Assembly: GCA_963840245.1 (NCBI GenBank)
Contig: CAWIYI010000014.1
Span: 1 to 64,000, forward strand
Origin: Bog-473 sp963840245
Lineage (GTDB): Bacteria > Actinomycetota > Acidimicrobiia > Acidimicrobiales > RAAP-2
Reading direction: 5' to 3'
DNA length: 64,000 nt
In this document: positions 62,802-64,000 of the stretch, one piece after another
Layout: every line of letters begins with the position of its first letter
Position numbering within the stretch: position 1 is the first letter of the stretch
The notes under the pieces: model-generated
Told to the model about the DNA's origin: nothing
The model's input: only the letters and a program-made list of their open reading frames with translations
Database searches by the model: none
Translations under genes and position numbers: made by a program

Positions 62802-62884
62802 GAGGCGCGTCGCCTGGTCGTGGCCTGGTCGTGGAAGGGACTCATGCTCCGTCGTCACAGCGCCAATTCCCGCAGGACCCGGCG

Positions 62885-63856
62885 GTGATCCGCTGGGGCC
62901 TCATCGGCCCGGGGTCGATCGCCACCGGCTTCGCCGAGGCAATGCAGCTGGTCGACGGGGGCGCCATCGTCGCCGTGGCCTCGCGTGCGGCCGAACGGGC
63001 CGAGGCCTTCGGCGACCGCTTCGCCATTCCGACCCGGTACGGCGACTACGACTCGCTGGCGGCCGATCCGGACGTGGACGTCGTGTACGTCGCCACCCCC
63101 CACTCCCGGCACGAGGAGGACACCCTCAACGCCCTCCGGGCCGGGAAGCACGTCTTGTGCGAGAAGCCGCTCGCGCTCAACGCCCGGCAGGCGGCGCGGA
63201 TGGCAGAGGAGGCGCGGAGCCGGGGATTGTTCCTGATGGAGGCGATCTGGAGCAGGTTCTTGCCGGCCTACCGTTCGCTGGTGGATCTCATCGGCGAGGG
63301 TCGCATCGGCGAGCCGCTCCTGGTCGAGGCAGATTTCGGGTTCCGCCGCCCGGTCGCGCCCGAGCACAGGCACTTCGCCCGCGAGCTCGGCGGCGGCGCG
63401 CTGCTCGACCTCGGGATCTACCCCGTGCAGTTGTGCACGCTCGTCCTCGGCCCGATCGAGCGCGTCGTCGCCGACGCGGTGGTCGGTCCGACCGGTGTCG
63501 ACGAGGTGGTTGCCGCCGTGTTGCATCATCCGGAGGGACGGCTCGGCGTGACCAAGGCGGCCCTCCGGGTCAGCATGACGTGCACGGCGCGGATCGCCGG
63601 GTCCGACGGTGTCATCGAACTTCCGGCGATGATGCACTGCCCGAACTCGCTGACGGTGGCCGGTCCGGCCGGCGTGGAGCACGTCGACGCCTCGTACGAG
63701 GGGAACGGGCTCCGCTTCGAGATCGAGGAGGTGCACCGGTGCCTCGCGGACGGGAGGACCGAGAGCCCGGTGATCACGCTCGACGAGTCCGTTGCCCTGG
63801 CCACGACGCTCGACGCCATCCGGGCCCAGATCGGCGTGGTGTACCCGGGCGAATGA
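62885..63856 (+). CDS. Gfo/Idh/MocA-family sugar oxidoreductase
   Basis: 323 residues from GTG 62885 (AGGA 8 nt upstream); an in-frame GTG 62831 would add 18 poorly conserved residues. Rossmann start IRWGLIGPGSIATGFAEAMQ and the catalytic lysine in CEKPLALN; the second domain includes HFARELGGGALLDLGIYPVQ. This subgroup includes dimeric dihydrodiol and D-xylose dehydrogenases (NADP). It is divergent from xylA across the LacI operator, so oxidation of xylose or another released sugar is likely. Confidence 0.9.
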   Translation: MIRWGLIGPGSIATGFAEAMQLVDGGAIVAVASRAAERAEAFGDRFAIPTRYGDYDSLAADPDVDVVYVATPHSRHEEDTLNALRAGKHVLCEKPLALNARQAARMAEEARSRGLFLMEAIWSRFLPAYRSLVDLIGEGRIGEPLLVEADFGFRRPVAPEHRHFARELGGGALLDLGIYPVQLCTLVLGPIERVVADAVVGPTGVDEVVAAVLHHPEGRLGVTKAALRVSMTCTARIAGSDGVIELPAMMHCPNSLTVAGPAGVEHVDASYEGNGLRFEIEEVHRCLADGRTESPVITLDESVALATTLDAIRAQIGVVYPGE

Positions 63857-63870
63857 GCAGCGGGCGACAG

Positions 63871-64000
63871 CTACCGGAGGCGGTAGAGCACCTCGCCGGC
63901 ATCGGGGACGACGAGGGTGCCCGGCTCGGCGGCCCACGTGTCGGGATCGACGGCGTCAGGCGCGAGGTAGGCGAGGTTGGCTCTGGTGACGACGTCCTCT
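63871..64000 (-). CDS. C-terminal 42 residues of an unidentified protein (cut by window edge)
   Basis: On the minus strand the frame enters from the right edge and ends at a TAG at 63871-63873. The visible end includes VTRANLAYLAPDAVDPDTW and finishes GEVLYRLR. The ending on a beta-strand-like VVPDAGEVLYRL is often seen in glycosidases, but this is too short to name. It is convergent with the Gfo/Idh gene, whose stop is 15 bp away. Confidence 0.6.
   Translation of the reverse strand, partial: EDVVTRANLAYLAPDAVDPDTWAAEPGTLVVPDAGEVLYRLR

Noticed and set aside
1..64000. CRISPR array, tRNA or rRNA genes, insertion sequences, phage or integrative-element borders
   Set aside because: No regularly spaced repeats, cloverleaf candidates, transposase or integrase motifs were found in reading the window; the only repeats are the short ones listed.

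Overview
The window reads as chromosome of a high-GC, soil-type actinobacterium. Start codons are often GTG or TTG, genes are packed in short operons with ATGA/GTGA overlaps, there are many TetR regulators, acyl-CoA dehydrogenases, enoyl-CoA hydratases and Liv-type ABC transporters, and terminators are GC hairpins without a U tract. The fused transporter architecture suggests Acidimicrobiia or a relative; this is an inference, since no rRNA or other phylogenetic marker is present. I see no rRNA, tRNA, CRISPR array, transposase, integrase or phage gene.

Layout. 1-3 kb: an acyl-CoA dehydrogenase (cut by the window edge) divergent from a TetR gene, then an enoyl-CoA hydratase with its own TetR. 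3-12.3 kb: a GH3 beta-glycosidase followed by a complete Liv-type importer made of a binding protein, an MFS-LivF fusion and a LivH-LivM-LivG fusion. 12.4-24.4 kb: SDR, HSL-type esterase, thioesterase, then a catabolic operon (aldehyde dehydrogenase, P450, amidohydrolase, paired acyl-CoA dehydrogenases, alpha/beta hydrolase), and a TetR-AraC-VOC operon. 24.4-36.8 kb: a DUF35-thiolase fusion divergent from amidohydrolase-mmsA, a third amidohydrolase, an enoyl-CoA hydratase and a second Liv transporter. 36.9-40.4 kb: enoyl-CoA hydratase, DUF427 protein, DUF427-thioesterase fusion, SDR. 40.5-49.9 kb: GH78 alpha-L-rhamnosidase, a fourth amidohydrolase, GH1 beta-glucosidase, MarR, an acyl-CoA mutase large subunit, a small AhpD-like/dehydrogenase operon and a [3Fe-4S] ferredoxin. 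49.9-64 kb: an orphan binding protein, an esterase, a GH2 / galT / IMPase-like / GHMP-kinase operon, and facing it xylA-xylB-GH43-lacI, plus a Gfo/Idh oxidoreductase and a gene cut by the right edge.

How it may work together. Five glycosidase genes of families typical for glucose, rhamnose, galactose and xylose removal, none with a signal peptide, sit beside galactose and xylose pathways and beside beta-oxidation, P450 and retro-aldolase-type genes. A parsimonious but unproven reading is import of plant glycosides (saponin, terpenoid or flavonoid type), cytosolic deglycosylation, and breakdown of the sugars and the aglycone. A recurring 16-bp palindrome (consensus TTGACGTCGATGTCAA) lies at six promoter regions of the catabolic genes and looks like one TetR-type regulon. 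A different 14-bp palindrome of LacI type lies upstream of the GH2 operon and the xyl operon.

Quality note. At least fifteen single-base frame breaks were located in otherwise canonical proteins, and thirteen of them are one-base insertions. They are concentrated in the glycosidase and sugar genes and in a few others. Each is repaired by removing (or, twice, adding) one base, so most are probably sequencing or assembly errors rather than decay.
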